A DNA stretch of 52,009 bases from Candidatus Aminicenantota bacterium (GTDB lineage Bacteria; Acidobacteriota; Aminicenantia; Aminicenantales; Aminicenantaceae): NCBI GenBank assembly GCA_016927475.1, contig JAFGMO010000057.1, positions 1-52,009 of the forward strand, read 5' to 3'. Below, one piece after another: positions 43,441 to 52,009 of the stretch. The notes under the pieces were generated by a model, which saw only the letters and a program-made list of their open reading frames with translations, was not told the DNA's origin and made no database searches. The position numbers and the translations under genes were made by a program. Within the stretch, counting starts at the first letter, position 1, and every line of letters starts with the position of its first letter.

Positions 43441-44355
43441 GTGAAATTATCATCAAAGCATTGTTTCGTATTATGTATGATCATTTTATTGTGTTGGTGT
43501 TGGCAGGAACAAAATTCCGCTGAACCGATTTTAAAAAAATGGACCTGGATTTTTTACAATGATGAAGATTTCCAGCCTACGACTTCTCAGGTCCTGGGAT
43601 GGTTTATGGAGGAAGCCTATTCCGGTGAAAATCTGAATGTTGTCGTTCTCTCCGATAAACATGATACGCCTGCATACATCTATTACATCGATGATAACCA
43701 TAACAACGTTCTCCTGGAGGAAATGGGTGAGGTTAATATGGGGAATGGAAATACACTTCTTGAGTTTATTCAATATGCCAAGGAAAATTATCCGGCTGAG
43801 CGGTACCTCATCTCAGCCTATGATCACGGGATGTGCTGGGCCGGCGCCTGCGAAGACGGCACCAGCAATGATGACCGTTTAACATTGGACGAATTTTCCG
43901 ATGCTTTTTCTGCTGCGGGAGGTGCTGATGTTTTTTGTTTCACTGGTCCCTGCGTTATGGCCAATATCGAAGCCGTATATGAGTTGAAAGACTGTGTCGA
44001 TCTTTATATCGCCAGTGAGGCTCCTAGTCTCTATGGCTGGTGGCAATACACGATCAGGGACATTTGCGATCTCCTGAATCAGAATCCGGACACGAATCTT
44101 TTCACGATGGCGAATACCATCATCGACTCCATCAGGGAAAACAGCCACCGATGGGAGTATCAATCCCTTCATACCATGAGCGCAATTGATATGACTCAGA
44201 TCGATGACCTTGCCTCCGCACTGGACAGCTTTTGCCGGTATACCATGGATACTTATGCTCAATACAATACGGTCTGGAATGGGATGAGTCGACTTATCCG
44301 TACACCGATTCAAGAAATGATTGCGCCCAGTTATGGCATCAAAATGATCCGATAA
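43441..44355 (+). CDS. C11 (clostripain-like) peptidase, C-terminally truncated
   Basis: 304 residues from GTG 43441 (AAAGGA upstream). Signal peptide FVLCMIILLCWCWQ. The caspase-like C11 fold shows WTWIFYNDEDFQ, dyad His129 in ISAYDHGMCWAG and Cys171 in FTGPCVMANIEAVYEL. These enzymes cleave after Arg or Lys in characterised members. Homology fades near residue 290 and the frame ends within the start of a serine-hydrolase fragment read in another frame, so the original C-terminus is lost. Probable LytTR target from the site at 43217. It may still fold, since the catalytic core is complete. Confidence 0.78.
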   Translation: MKLSSKHCFVLCMIILLCWCWQEQNSAEPILKKWTWIFYNDEDFQPTTSQVLGWFMEEAYSGENLNVVVLSDKHDTPAYIYYIDDNHNNVLLEEMGEVNMGNGNTLLEFIQYAKENYPAERYLISAYDHGMCWAGACEDGTSNDDRLTLDEFSDAFSAAGGADVFCFTGPCVMANIEAVYELKDCVDLYIASEAPSLYGWWQYTIRDICDLLNQNPDTNLFTMANTIIDSIRENSHRWEYQSLHTMSAIDMTQIDDLASALDSFCRYTMDTYAQYNTVWNGMSRLIRTPIQEMIAPSYGIKMIR

Positions 44356-44924
44356 GATATGTTCTCAGCAAACCTATGACATCCGAACCCGGAACACAAT
44401 TCTTATACAACAGCGGAACGACAAATGTTCTGGGTGAAGTCATCCGAAAAACAACGGGATTGAGGGCCGACGATTTTGCCGATTTATATCTCTTTACTCC
44501 CCTGGGCATTACGGATTGCTTGTGGGCAATCCTTTCCAACAACGTCTGCTATACCTCCGGAGATCTGAAATTGAGGCCCAGGGACATGGCAAAACTGGGA
44601 GCTTTATACTTGCATGACGGGATAAGGAACGAAAGGCAAATCATTTCAAAAGAGTGGATCGAAGAATCAACGAAATCTTTTATTAGCACAGATCCTTATA
44701 GGATGAATTGGGAATACGGTTATCAGTGGTGGCTTAATACTTATAAAGTTCAATCCCGGCAAATCCCATTCTTTTCAGCTTTAGGGTGGGGCGGACAAGG
44801 GATTATCGTCTTCCCCGACCTCGATATGGTTGTTGTTACAACAGCCGGATACTACGACGAGCCTGATTTAGAATTTCATATTGATGTGCTGCTGATGCAA
44901 AAAATCTTTGAGTCCGTACTTTAG
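44343..44924 (+). pseudogene. C-terminal fragment of a beta-lactamase-family serine hydrolase
   Basis: The fragment begins at about NDPIRYVLSKPM and runs to the natural end: TEPGTQF-like, then FLYNSGTTNVLGEVIRKTTG with the YxN motif (YNSG), DMAKLGALYLHDG and GWGGQGIIVFPDLDMVVVTTAGY. The N-terminal half with the SxxK nucleophile is missing. The open frame extends back to 44232 but that part overlaps the C11 gene in another frame. A deletion that joined two neighbouring genes explains both truncations. Confidence 0.75.
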
Positions 44925-44990
44925 CCATTTGATATGAATACCAACCTGTATGATTCACGAGTTTTCGTGCAGGTAAAAAGGAGAAGAAAA

Positions 44991-45710
44991 ATGAATAAGT
45001 TAGCCTCTATTTTTATTGTTGTTTCACTGTGCGGTATTTTACCGGTTTATTCACAATCATCGGATGTTCAAACAAATACCTTTTCCGTGGGCATTATCGG
45101 CGGTTTGAACTTCGCCGATATGCATTTTCCCCATCATCAAGGGAGCGAAGATCAGAGAATTTCCGCCCTTCTCAGATTTGGCGCCGGAGCCGTCCTTGAT
45201 ATTCGATTGTCGAATAACTTCTTTGTCCGCCTTGAACCGATGTACCTTCAAAAAGGAGGAAAAATCGAAGAAGGAAACGATCCTTTCAACCAGCCGGAGG
45301 GCCGGATAACCTCCTCTTCTATAGAAATTCCCTTACTCATGAAATATACGTTTGGGAATAACATCCAACCTTATCTTATTGGAGGCCCTACTCTGGCGTA
45401 CAATCTGAAATCCGATATCGATTTTGATTTAATCGGTTTGAAATTCAAAGGGAATTTGAAAGACATTACCAAAACATTCGACTTGGGACTGACATGGGGT
45501 CTGGGTCTTCAGGTACCCGTAGGTTTCGGCACTTTTTTCTTAGAAGGGAGGTATACCTTTGGCCTCATCAATCAACGGAAAAGCGGCATAACGACCTTGA
45601 GTTCAAATGGTTTCCATTTCGATTTATATTCAGATAAAGAGGAAGACAAATACACAAAAAGAGGATTTCAGATATTAGCCGGCGTATTGATTTCCATCGG
45701 CAAACATTAG
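44991..45710 (+). CDS. PorT-like outer-membrane beta-barrel protein
   Basis: 239 residues from ATG 44991, chosen for AAAGGAGA upstream; the open frame extends earlier without a site. Signal peptide (MNKLASIFIVVSLCGILPVYSQ). The body is a small eight-strand-type barrel (PF13568-like): FSVGIIGGLNFADMHF, GAGAVLDIRLSNNFFVRLEP, SSIEIPLLMKYTFGNNIQPY and TWGLGLQVPVGFGTFFLEGR, ending ILAGVLISIGKH. Role unknown; such proteins are common in diderms. It sits 66 bases after the serine-hydrolase fragment. Confidence 0.87.
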   Translation: MNKLASIFIVVSLCGILPVYSQSSDVQTNTFSVGIIGGLNFADMHFPHHQGSEDQRISALLRFGAGAVLDIRLSNNFFVRLEPMYLQKGGKIEEGNDPFNQPEGRITSSSIEIPLLMKYTFGNNIQPYLIGGPTLAYNLKSDIDFDLIGLKFKGNLKDITKTFDLGLTWGLGLQVPVGFGTFFLEGRYTFGLINQRKSGITTLSSNGFHFDLYSDKEEDKYTKRGFQILAGVLISIGKH

Positions 45711-45809
45711 GTTTTCACATCGACAAAATAAAAAAATCTTAGGGAAAATTTTGACAAACTGCAGTGTTTTACTCGGGAGAAGTGTTTAACTAGTGAAAGG
45801 ATTCCAAAG

Positions 45810-47009
45810 ATGAAAAGACAACTTTTTTCCATCGTCTTGTGCCTTTTTTTGATTTCCTTTCTCAGTTGTAGCAATAATCCAAATTCAGAGACGACGAATG
45901 GATCTGGAACGGATACGGATTCGGAACCGCAAGATGAATATTTTATCGAACATACTGTCGACCTCAACTTTGCCGGTATCCACTGTATCAAAATGATCGA
46001 TCTCGACGGTGATGGTGATTTGGACATTGTGGGAGGATCGGAAACGACACCCTATTCCCAGAGTCAGGGTCTTGCCTGGTGGAGAAACAACGGCGGCGAT
46101 CCGCCGGCCTGGACAAGATATGTGATCGACGCCGGCTTTGATCATGTCATGTCGGTGGATGTTTACGATATCGATGGAGATTCCCTGCTTGATATTGCGG
46201 CGACTTCATGGAGTCTTCATCAAATTGCCTGGTGGAAAAATTCGGGCAATGTCACATCAGGATGGACACGTCTTATCATCCTAGCCAATTTTATCAATGC
46301 CCACGATGCGAAATGCTTCGATATCGACGGCGACGGCACCACGGATATCGCCGGCATTTGCTCAGGAGGCGATGTTGCTGTGTGTGCCAACGATGGTTCC
46401 CCTTCTCCCAATTGGAACACGACCTATCCGGACCGAACGTTTTACGGTGGAAAAACCATCCTCATCCATGATTTAAATGGAAATGGAAAACCGGACTTGA
46501 TCGCAACGGCATCCGATGCCGATCGAGTGACATGGTGGGAAAATCAGCCGGGAAATCCCACTCCCTGGCCGCAGCATGATGTCGATCCCTATTTTATCGG
46601 AGGTTCCGGGATCAGCATCACCGATATGAACGGGGATGGCGTGACAGACATCGTCGGAACTTCGTGGAAAAACAATGTTGTCGCCTATTGGATTTGCCAG
46701 GATTTGGCGAATGACCAATGGCAAAAAACCGTGGTTACCTACCAATTGGAAGTTGCCGTGAATGCTTTTGGGTGTGATATGGATTTGGATGGCGATATCG
46801 ATATTGTCGCCGTGGGGAAAGATCCGGGTGAATTGGCCGTGTTTTACAACGATAATTTCACATGGACCGAACACACCATAAAATCAGGTTTCGAAGGGGG
46901 TAGCGCTTTGTCGGTTATCGATTTGGATAATGACGGTGATTTTGACATTATCGCCGGCGCATCGGCCTTAGGGGATCTACTCTGGTGGGAAAATAAAACG
47001 AACACTTGA
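45810..47009 (+). CDS. FG-GAP/VCBS-repeat lipoprotein
   Basis: 399 residues. Lipobox LISFLSC places the lipid anchor at about Cys20, followed by a Ser/Thr/Asn-rich linker. Seven calcium-binding-like FG-GAP repeats follow, e.g. DLDGDGDLDIVGG, DIDGDGTTDIAG, DLNGNGKPDLIA, DMNGDGVTDIVG and DLDNDGDFDIIAG. They should form a beta-propeller at the cell surface or in the periplasm. The AAAGGA upstream supports the ATG. No enzymatic motif. Monocistronic, between a barrel and a PEGA/NHL protein. Confidence 0.9.
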   Translation: MKRQLFSIVLCLFLISFLSCSNNPNSETTNGSGTDTDSEPQDEYFIEHTVDLNFAGIHCIKMIDLDGDGDLDIVGGSETTPYSQSQGLAWWRNNGGDPPAWTRYVIDAGFDHVMSVDVYDIDGDSLLDIAATSWSLHQIAWWKNSGNVTSGWTRLIILANFINAHDAKCFDIDGDGTTDIAGICSGGDVAVCANDGSPSPNWNTTYPDRTFYGGKTILIHDLNGNGKPDLIATASDADRVTWWENQPGNPTPWPQHDVDPYFIGGSGISITDMNGDGVTDIVGTSWKNNVVAYWICQDLANDQWQKTVVTYQLEVAVNAFGCDMDLDGDIDIVAVGKDPGELAVFYNDNFTWTEHTIKSGFEGGSALSVIDLDNDGDFDIIAGASALGDLLWWENKTNT

Positions 47010-47163
47010 ATTTTGTACCTATTTTGATAATTTATTAAGCGGCTAAAGTCTATTTTACAAAGCCGGATGCCAAAGGGGAAATTTTGGTGACGGTTCTGCC
47101 GATTTTTCCTTCCCGGGATTGAAAATCACAAGAAAAGTATGTACATTCATGGGGGAGGGAAAA

Positions 47164-49689
47164 ATGTTAGCCGCAGTAAAAATCAAATCTATATCATTTT
47201 TTCTTATCCTTTTTCTGCTTATACCGGCCTTTATGTGGGCTTTGACTCTTGAGGAACCAGCGAGTCATGATGAAAAATTCAATCCCGTCGTCAGGACAAG
47301 AGTTTCCGGTCAGGAATCTTCCTCCCGGCAGCAGGATTACGAAATGTATATGAACGCGGGAAAACAGCTCTACATGGAACAGATGAATTACGAGATGGCC
47401 GCTTTGAGATTTCAAAAGGCCCTGACCCTGGCCGGAACCCAGGCTCAAAAAGCCGACGTCTATTTTTATCTTTCCCTCTGTCATTACGCCATGATTCAGA
47501 CCAAAGGGGCCGCTGATTTTGAGAACGCCGTCAGAGAGCTTATTGTTTATGACTATTACCGGGAGTTGGATAAATCGATCTGTCCCCGGCGGTATCTGGA
47601 GTTTTTTCAGGAGATAAAAAAGGAATACGGTGTCCTTCGTATAAACTCCAATCCTTCGGGCGCCGAAGTTTTTATCGATGAAAAAAACCAGGCTGCCGGG
47701 CAAACACCATTGGTTGTCGGTTACCGGGAGGGAACGGCAACTTTTCGACTAAAAAAAGAAAAAGCTGAAAAAAAAGAAACGCTGAGGGTAAGGGCTGGGC
47801 AGGAAACCCAGTCGCCGATCTATAAACTCAAGAAACGTTCATCGCTTCTTTACATCATCGGAGGGGCCGTTCTGGCCGGAGGCGGAACGGCTGCAGTTCT
47901 GCTTTTATCGGGCGGGGAAGCAGAAGAAACCATTCCTGCGGGAACGATCCATGTCTACTCTACACCGAAGGGTGCCTCGGTTTATCTCGATGGAAGCGCT
48001 ACCGGAAAGACGACGGACTGCACGCTGACGGACGTTTCCCCCGGTTCCCATACGGTTAAGCTGGCCAAGGAAGGATATGTCGAAGAAGAAGAGACGGTTC
48101 TTGTTACAGAAGGTGGAGCGGCTACCGTTAACCTGACTCTCACCCAGCATACGCTGAACATAACCGATCCCAAAAGCGATACGATCTGGACAACGGGAGA
48201 ACCTGCCGATATCACCTGGGAAACAGGAGAAACCGCGATCCTTGAAAACAGCAACTTGGATGAATCAGCCCTTCTAAAGGAAAATTCCTTTTCCCCTTTT
48301 CGATCGACGTTTTCCGGATTCCCCGGATCCCGAATGAACCCCTTTGGAATCAAATACGGCCCGAAGAACATACCGCAGGAGAACCGCTGTTTTATCCCGC
48401 GTACAACCGACGGCTTCACCAGCGGCCGGAAAAATGTCAAATATAACCGCCGCATTTTTTCTTCTCTTAGTCAAAAAAGGGCTCTGTCTGCTGTTGTTCC
48501 AGGCTTGTCCCCTTCGCCGAACAAGAAATCTGCGGAAGACCTTTTCCGAAACCCCTATGCGCGCTTCCTGCAGAGGGATCAAAAAAATTCAGAAAATATT
48601 AAACCCTTGACACTCAGCAATGTTAAAATCGAGCTTTTTCAGGCGGCGAATTTTGTCCAGACCATTGTCGAATCCGCAGAAAACTCGGGCTTATATTCCT
48701 GGACGGTGCCAACGTCCCTTGAGGACGGTACGGGCTTTAAGGTCAAGATTTCATGCGCGGATGATCCGGGAATTTTCGACGAAAGCGCATCGTTCCGCAT
48801 AACGCTGGGGTATGAATTCGTCAAAAAATGGGGGGGAACGGGCATCGGAAACGGTCAGTTTCAGGAGCCTCACGGCATTGTGGTTGCGGGATACGTTTAT
48901 GTTGTTGATTACCGCAATAGCCGGGTGCAGAAGTTCACCACGGACGGGACGTATATCTCCAAATGGGGAAGTTATGGAGATGGTGATAATAACTTCTATT
49001 ATCCCACCGGTATCGCCGTGGATTCGGCGGGAAACGTTTATGTGGCCGACAATGTTAATGACTGCATCAAAAAATTCACCGCCAACGGCACCTTTATCAC
49101 CAAATGGGGAGAATATGGAACCGAAGACGGCCAGTTCAAGCAGCCCTACGGAGTCGCGGTGGACGGTTCCAATAATATTTATGTCTGTGATTGGTTGAAC
49201 CACCGCATTCAAAAATTTACGTCAAATGGTACGTTCATCACCAAATGGGGAGGAGAAGGCACGGCCAATGGAAAATTCAGCTGGCCCAGTGGGATTGCCG
49301 TCAGTGACGCTGTCTATGTCGCGGACGAAGCAAACAACCGTATTCAAAAATTCACCAAAAACGGAACCTTTATCTCCAAGTGGGGAACGCCGGGCACCTG
49401 GGACGGCCAGTTTCAGAGACCCGGTTGGGTGGCCATTGATGATGAAGGAAATGTTTTTGTCTCGGACGGGAGCAACCATCGTATTCAGAAGTTCACCTCG
49501 GATGGAACTTTCCTGACAAAATGGGGGCAGTCGGGCGAAGAGGCAGGAGAGTTCGTTTATCCGATGGGAGTCGCGGTCGATGAATCAGGAAACGTATACG
49601 TCGTGGACATAGGCGACTATGTCCACAAATTCCGGCCTAACAAAGGAACGGCAGGGAGTAAGGTTCTCCGGCAGAACAGAAAAAACTAG
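47164..49689 (+). CDS. TPR/PEGA/NHL-repeat surface protein
   Basis: 841 residues from ATG 47164, chosen for GGGAGG upstream; TTG 47119 and ATG 47149 are alternatives. Signal segment ISFFLILFLLIPAFMWA, a TPR-like stretch (about 50-130), PEGA domain 1 (INSNPSGAEVFIDEKNQAAG), a membrane helix (SLLYIIGGAVLAGGGTAAVLL), PEGA domain 2 (VYSTPKGASVYLDGSATGKT), then a Kre9/Knh1-like domain (about 327-545) interrupted by a roughly 115-residue basic insert. Six NHL repeats (about 545-830; e.g. GIAVDSAGNVYVADNVNDCI) form a propeller. Likely an envelope-anchored binding protein. Confidence 0.9.
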   Translation: MLAAVKIKSISFFLILFLLIPAFMWALTLEEPASHDEKFNPVVRTRVSGQESSSRQQDYEMYMNAGKQLYMEQMNYEMAALRFQKALTLAGTQAQKADVYFYLSLCHYAMIQTKGAADFENAVRELIVYDYYRELDKSICPRRYLEFFQEIKKEYGVLRINSNPSGAEVFIDEKNQAAGQTPLVVGYREGTATFRLKKEKAEKKETLRVRAGQETQSPIYKLKKRSSLLYIIGGAVLAGGGTAAVLLLSGGEAEETIPAGTIHVYSTPKGASVYLDGSATGKTTDCTLTDVSPGSHTVKLAKEGYVEEEETVLVTEGGAATVNLTLTQHTLNITDPKSDTIWTTGEPADITWETGETAILENSNLDESALLKENSFSPFRSTFSGFPGSRMNPFGIKYGPKNIPQENRCFIPRTTDGFTSGRKNVKYNRRIFSSLSQKRALSAVVPGLSPSPNKKSAEDLFRNPYARFLQRDQKNSENIKPLTLSNVKIELFQAANFVQTIVESAENSGLYSWTVPTSLEDGTGFKVKISCADDPGIFDESASFRITLGYEFVKKWGGTGIGNGQFQEPHGIVVAGYVYVVDYRNSRVQKFTTDGTYISKWGSYGDGDNNFYYPTGIAVDSAGNVYVADNVNDCIKKFTANGTFITKWGEYGTEDGQFKQPYGVAVDGSNNIYVCDWLNHRIQKFTSNGTFITKWGGEGTANGKFSWPSGIAVSDAVYVADEANNRIQKFTKNGTFISKWGTPGTWDGQFQRPGWVAIDDEGNVFVSDGSNHRIQKFTSDGTFLTKWGQSGEEAGEFVYPMGVAVDESGNVYVVDIGDYVHKFRPNKGTAGSKVLRQNRKN

Positions 49690-49864
49690 AAAAATTCTAT
49701 TACCTACAATCCATACAATAGCTGGAATATCAGTCAGACTTGTTATTTCATTCTAAGGAGAATCTCCCAGGAAAGAGCTTTTTATATAATGTTGTTTTTC
49801 GATAATATAAATCAGCCAAGCTGGATTCTTGATTCTTGAGTGGTTTTGTCGGAGTGACGGGCTT

Positions 49865-52009
49865 TTATTCGTATTTCAACGAAGTCACCGGATTGGCGAC
49901 AGTCGCTTTGACGGCCTGGAAAAAGACGGCAACGAGAGCCATTATGAAAGCAATAAGTGCGGACAACAAAAACACGTGCCATCCGATATTTATTCTGTAG
50001 GCAAAATTCTGGAGCCACTTGTTCAGCATAAAAAATCCCAGAGGTAGGGCAGCTATGTTGGCTAAAATGACCCATTTTGTAAAATCCTTTGTAAGGAGCA
50101 GAAAAACACTGGTTGATGATGCGCCTAACACTTTGCGGACGCCAATTTCCTTGGTTCTTTCCGCTGCGGTATAAGCAGCCACTCCAAAAAGTCCCAAGCA
50201 GGCGACAAATATGGATAATGCTGAAAAGACTATAAAGATATTCTTCATTTTCTCTTCGTTCTGGTATAACCGGTCAAGCCGGCTGTCAAGGAAATTAAAT
50301 TCGAACTGATCTCCCGGGAAAAACTTGGCCCACCTTTGCTCAATGAAGCCGATGGTTTCTTTTACATTCCCTGGTACAATCCTAACGGATATATTGTCAA
50401 TTCTGTTGGAATCGGGGAACAGCATAATCACAATAGGTTCAATCTCACGTCTGAGAGATTTAAAATTGAAATTTTTTACAATCCCTACTATTTGTCCTGT
50501 GGTTTCAAAGACTGTGCTGTATAACTCTTTCCCCATGGCTTCAGCGGGAGTTAATCCAATTTTTTGAACAGCCGCTTCGTTAAGAATTAATGTGCCTTGT
50601 CTATCAGTGCTGAAGTTTCTAGAAAAATTACGCCCCTCGAGGATATCCATATCATAGGTATCGATAAAATCAAAATCCGCACCCAAAAAAATCAAATCGA
50701 CATCTTCACTGTTATCTTTTCTGGTAAAAATGTGATCCCCATATGTTTGGTCGCCGGGCACTTTATTTGAGCCTGATACCCGAATAATTTTTGAACTGCC
50801 GGTCAAATCATTTCGAAACGCTTCCAAACCCTGACGAACGCTGTTACTTCTCACCGGAAAAACAATAACATTCTCTTTGTCAAAACCAAGTGAAAGGGTT
50901 TGAATAAAGTTCATCTGTCTTAAAACCGTTAGTGTTCCAAAAATTAAAGTGATAGAAATAACGAACTGGATGACCGCCATGTATTTTCTAAAAGAAGATC
51001 TTCCTTTCCCGGACTGTCCTCCGCCTTTAAAAACTTTGGCAGGTTCAAATCTCGACATATAAAAAGCCGGGTATAATCCTGATAACAATCCGGTTACTAG
51101 AGTGATTCCCAGTATGATCAACAGGTTTTTTGAATGTAAAAGCATATCCCAGGATAAAGTCTCATCAAAAATGGAATTAAATAAAGGGATTGCAAAAACA
51201 ATTAATAAAACCGCAAATAAAAGTCCTATAAGCGCTAACAGCAAGGATTCTTCAATAAATTGTATTTTTAATTGGTTTCGATAAGCTCCAATGGTTTTAC
51301 GGAGACCTACTTCTTTGGCCCTTTTATTCGCCCGGGCGGTAGAGAGATTCATGAAATTCATGCAGGCGATAAAAAGAATCAGGATGGCGATGAATGAAAA
51401 AATATAAACTGACGACATGCTACCCTGCGGTTCGATCTCCCAGTTGGTCCTTGGATTTAAATGTATGCCGGTTACCGGGATAAGTCTCAACCTGAGGACA
51501 TCACTGATTTTCTTGTCCTCTCCAAAATAATTGGCAAAAACCGGCCCCACATACTTATTTAGAAACGCTTCGAACTGCTGTTCCAGTTTGTGTTTGGAGC
51601 TTTTATCATTTAACAATACGTAGGTATACAAAAAGTTGCCGTCCCAATTGGTAAAGCTTTGCTCAGGTTGCGATGCTGAAGATATCAGCATATCGAATTG
51701 AATATGAGAATTTTTGGGAACTTCTTTGAGAATTCCTGTGATTTGAAAATCAACTTTTTCTCCGTTAAACTCAATCGTCAGTGTTTTACCGATAACCTCA
51801 TTTTCTCTTAGGTATTTTTGTGCCGTTTTCCTCGTTAGAACCGCGGCCATTGGATTTGTAAGAGCGGCTTTTGGATCCCCCTTTTCCAATTCATAATCAA
51901 AAATATCAAAGATGGAATTCTCCGTCATGATGAGCTGCTGCATGTGATAGGTATTATTTTGATCTTTTACAGCTAGTTGTCTTCTCCAAAACCTTACAAA
52001 AGATTCAAT
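49865..52009 (-). CDS. FtsX/MacB-type ABC permease (permease 4), 5' end beyond window
   Basis: About 714 residues visible; the frame stays open to the window edge (ESFVRFWRRQLAVKDQNNTY precedes the first Met), so the start is outside. It contains the MacB_PCD domain, FtsX 1 (RAKEVGLRKTIGAYRNQLKIQFIEES), the second periplasmic domain (GSNKVPGDQTYGDHIFTRKD) and FtsX 2 (RTKEIGVRKVLGASSTSVFLLLTKD), ending NPVTSLKYE. It is more AT-rich than permeases 1-3. It converges with the NHL protein gene; the 175 bases between show no clear hairpin. Confidence 0.9.
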   Translation of the reverse strand: MESFVRFWRRQLAVKDQNNTYHMQQLIMTENSIFDIFDYELEKGDPKAALTNPMAAVLTRKTAQKYLRENEVIGKTLTIEFNGEKVDFQITGILKEVPKNSHIQFDMLISSASQPEQSFTNWDGNFLYTYVLLNDKSSKHKLEQQFEAFLNKYVGPVFANYFGEDKKISDVLRLRLIPVTGIHLNPRTNWEIEPQGSMSSVYIFSFIAILILFIACMNFMNLSTARANKRAKEVGLRKTIGAYRNQLKIQFIEESLLLALIGLLFAVLLIVFAIPLFNSIFDETLSWDMLLHSKNLLIILGITLVTGLLSGLYPAFYMSRFEPAKVFKGGGQSGKGRSSFRKYMAVIQFVISITLIFGTLTVLRQMNFIQTLSLGFDKENVIVFPVRSNSVRQGLEAFRNDLTGSSKIIRVSGSNKVPGDQTYGDHIFTRKDNSEDVDLIFLGADFDFIDTYDMDILEGRNFSRNFSTDRQGTLILNEAAVQKIGLTPAEAMGKELYSTVFETTGQIVGIVKNFNFKSLRREIEPIVIMLFPDSNRIDNISVRIVPGNVKETIGFIEQRWAKFFPGDQFEFNFLDSRLDRLYQNEEKMKNIFIVFSALSIFVACLGLFGVAAYTAAERTKEIGVRKVLGASSTSVFLLLTKDFTKWVILANIAALPLGFFMLNKWLQNFAYRINIGWHVFLLSALIAFIMALVAVFFQAVKATVANPVTSLKYE

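Noticed and set aside
48751..49212. Antisense open frame across the NHL repeats
   Set aside because: Repetitive reverse-strand shadow of the NHL repeats with no start signals.

Overview
The window looks like chromosomal DNA from an uncultured, diderm, probably anaerobic bacterium. The closest fit from memory is candidate phylum Aminicenantes or a neighbouring Acidobacteria-like lineage. This is inferred from gene content, not from a marker gene. The signs are PadR regulators paired with large orphan FtsX/MacB-type permeases, a DUF5916/CBM9 protein, Fe-S aldo/keto reductases, many signal peptides and lipoproteins, outer-membrane beta-barrels, FG-GAP and NHL repeat proteins, and sigma-54 type promoters. 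No tRNA, rRNA, CRISPR array, phage module or transposase gene was recognised.

Layout. 1-6.2 kb: exported methyltransferase, DUF5916 outer-membrane protein, K+ channel plus FHA protein, Fe-S aldo/keto reductase. 6.2-15.4 kb: sigma-54-driven ankyrin protein with a degenerate hydrolase-like tail, GNAT enzyme, amidohydrolase lipoprotein, PadR/permease pair 1, YdeI-like protein, GNAT-YoaP protein. A 62-bp repeat occurs in opposite orientations near 140 and 14,391. 15.4-23.5 kb: an unrecognised 916-residue secreted protein translationally coupled to a TPR protein; then a Tat-exported Fe-S aldo/keto reductase and an S10 peptidase/beta-barrel operon, divergent and each with a sigma-54 site. 23.7-29.7 kb: S41 peptidase and MarR-GNAT regulator sharing an operator-like sequence, then PadR/permease pair 2. 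29.7-36.9 kb: a frameshifted small secreted protein, a radical SAM/nitroreductase/broken PAP2 cluster, PadR/permease pair 3 with a clear promoter-operator, and a decayed permease remnant. 36.9-52 kb: a glycosidase/beta-lactamase-fold fusion flanked by two inverted ~100-bp MITE-like elements, a LytS/LytR two-component system, a truncated C11 peptidase abutting a truncated serine hydrolase, a beta-barrel, an FG-GAP lipoprotein, a PEGA/NHL protein, and a fourth permease running off the right edge.

How it works together. Most products face the envelope: secreted hydrolases, surface repeat proteins, barrels and permeases. Local regulators sit beside them (PadR, MarR-GNAT, LytTR, sigma-54). Several loci show deletion or frameshift scars, concentrated between 30 and 45 kb, so this stretch appears to be eroding or recombining, or contains assembly errors. 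The best candidates for undescribed biology are the 916-aa/TPR pair, the glycosidase-serine hydrolase fusion, the radical SAM-nitroreductase cluster, and the operator shared by the MarR-GNAT gene and the S41 peptidase gene.
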